Shown here in pieces: positions 32,574-33,536 of a stretch of 33,536 nt of DNA (positions are counted from its first letter, which is position 1; each line of letters begins with the position of its first letter). This DNA is from Acidimicrobiaceae bacterium. GTDB taxonomy: Bacteria; Actinomycetota; Acidimicrobiia; Acidimicrobiales; RAAP-2. The notes under the pieces were generated by a model. The model saw nothing but the letters and a program-made list of their open reading frames with translations, was not told where the DNA came from and did not search any database. The DNA lies in contig PMTL01000158.1 of the NCBI GenBank assembly GCA_003168075.1, positions 24,156 through 57,691 on the forward strand. The letters run 5' to 3'. The translations under genes and the position numbers were made by a program.

Positions 32574-33401
32574 TCACATTGATGACGCGGCATCTTCATC
32601 GACTTGCTGGGCAATGATTCGCTCGACGGTGGCCATCAATGCGTCGACGAGACGGGCCTCTTGACCGTAAAAGCGCTGTGCGGGCAATGGTACCGAGACC
32701 GCGTACCAACTTCCGTCGAGGGCACGAAGAGCCATACCGATGGCGCAGATGCCCAGGGTGTGTTCCTCGCGGTCGTACGCCACGCCCGTCCGACGAATCT
32801 CCATCAATTCGTTCTCCAATAACTCGCGATCGGTGATGGTCGCCGGCGTATATCGCTCCAACCGCTCGCCCAACAACCGCGATAAAGAACGATCGTCCAA
32901 CCCCGCCAACACTGCTTTGCCGGGCGCCGTGCAGTGCAACGGGAACGAGACACCGGTGCCCGAGACCGCTCGGAGTCTGCGTGACGCAATGACCTGATCG
33001 ACGAAAGTTATGGTGTTGCCCGTGAGCTCCGAGAGATCGACCGTCTCGCGCAAGTTGTGGCTCAACTCCAAAATGTGGGGACGAATCAGGTGCTCAAAAT
33101 TCGACCGGCTCGCGTCGGCCAAACGTAGGAAGGCGGGGCCTAATTTATATCCAGAATTCGTCGCTCGCAGAAAGTCTTGACGACACAGTGCAACGACGAT
33201 GCGATGCACCGTCGATCGTGACAGATTTGACAGAGCGGCGATTTGCGCCAGGCTCAGGCCGGACGGGTTCTCGGCGATGGCGTTCAAGATGTCCGCAGCT
33301 CGCGAGATGACCTGGACGTCTACCGCCCGATTCGATTCTTTTCCGGCCTCGCGAGTGATGTTGGTCGGTGGCGGGTCGTTACTCTTTGACATTGCGCTCA
33401 C
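32574..33401 (-). CDS. IclR family transcriptional regulator
   Basis: About 275 residues. An N-terminal winged helix-turn-helix carries SLAQIAALSNLSRSTVHRIVVAL; the effector-binding IclR domain follows with FPLHCTAPGKAVLAG, YDREEHTLGICAIGMAL and VSVPLPAQR, the usual ligand-pocket segments. The start is uncertain: GTG at 33401 has GGAGAG 10 nt upstream, while ATG at 33392 and an upstream in-frame start at 33431 are alternatives. It is on the same strand and upstream of scoAB, so it probably regulates the CoA-transferase genes in response to an aromatic or keto-acid effector. Confidence 0.9.
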   Translation of the reverse strand: MSAMSKSNDPPPTNITREAGKESNRAVDVQVISRAADILNAIAENPSGLSLAQIAALSNLSRSTVHRIVVALCRQDFLRATNSGYKLGPAFLRLADASRSNFEHLIRPHILELSHNLRETVDLSELTGNTITFVDQVIASRRLRAVSGTGVSFPLHCTAPGKAVLAGLDDRSLSRLLGERLERYTPATITDRELLENELMEIRRTGVAYDREEHTLGICAIGMALRALDGSWYAVSVPLPAQRFYGQEARLVDALMATVERIIAQQVDEDAASSM

Positions 33402-33536
33402 AGTAGTGGGTCTCTCCTTCGAAATTCGCACAGCAGGCCCATTCTCGTCCGTTGCAACGCTCTGAGCCCATTCCTTCGCGCACCACTCTCACGAGCTCCC
33501 CGAGCCACGACACGTGCTGACCAGAGAAATCGCGCG
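33402..33536. other. Right edge, upstream of the IclR gene
   Basis: I see no coding frame with family features here. It should hold the promoter of the IclR-family gene, but no clear -10/-35 pair or palindrome stands out. Confidence 0.5.

Overview
The window is a densely packed, high-GC chromosomal segment of an actinobacterium. Pointers are a mycobacterial-type LexA box in front of an ImuA'-ImuB-DnaE2 mutasome, MshB/Mca-like PIG-L deacetylases, several start codons that appear leaderless behind TANNNT -10 boxes, and GTG/TTG starts in tightly overlapping operons. Acidimicrobiia or a relative is my guess from gene style only. I see no tRNA, rRNA, CRISPR array or intact insertion sequence.

Layout. 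1-2391: the start of a NitT/TauT-type ABC ATPase on the minus strand, divergent from a MacB/FtsX-type permease and its LolD-like ATPase. 2402-6717: ychF behind a 16-bp hairpin that covers its ribosome binding site and start codon, SAH hydrolase, a cysteine synthase-family enzyme, and an unknown single-TM protein. 6737-11991: SDR, aldehyde dehydrogenase and glutamine-synthetase-like ligase in one overlapping minus-strand operon, divergent from an APC permease; together they read as amine or amino-alcohol catabolism by gamma-glutamylation. 12064-16769: two tandem PIG-L deacetylases, an NRAMP-like transporter with non-canonical metal motifs, a 180-nt hairpin-rich leader, and a soluble PRC/MgtE-N/CBS protein. 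16875-21201: threonine aldolase, hotdog thioesterase, KAS III, an NAD-dependent epimerase-like protein and a Nit-type amidase. 21210-26978: a short nucleotidyltransferase-tail ORF, dnaE2, a size-reduced imuB and imuA' under one SOS box, with the abasic-site sensor SRAP/YedK divergent. 26975-28921: an ECF sigma factor followed by a membrane-anchored protein with two collagen-like Gly-X-Y blocks. 28922-29746: a gap holding a row of minus-strand hairpins that may be a structured RNA. 29747-33536: a radical SAM/SPASM protein with no visible partner, a two-subunit 3-oxoacid CoA-transferase, and an IclR regulator.

The features I find most worth following are the NRAMP-like transporter paired with a detached MgtE sensor and a structured leader, the minimal ImuB, the hairpin over the ychF start, and the structured element upstream of the ECF sigma gene. 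All functional statements rest on motif reading; nothing was searched or folded by computer.
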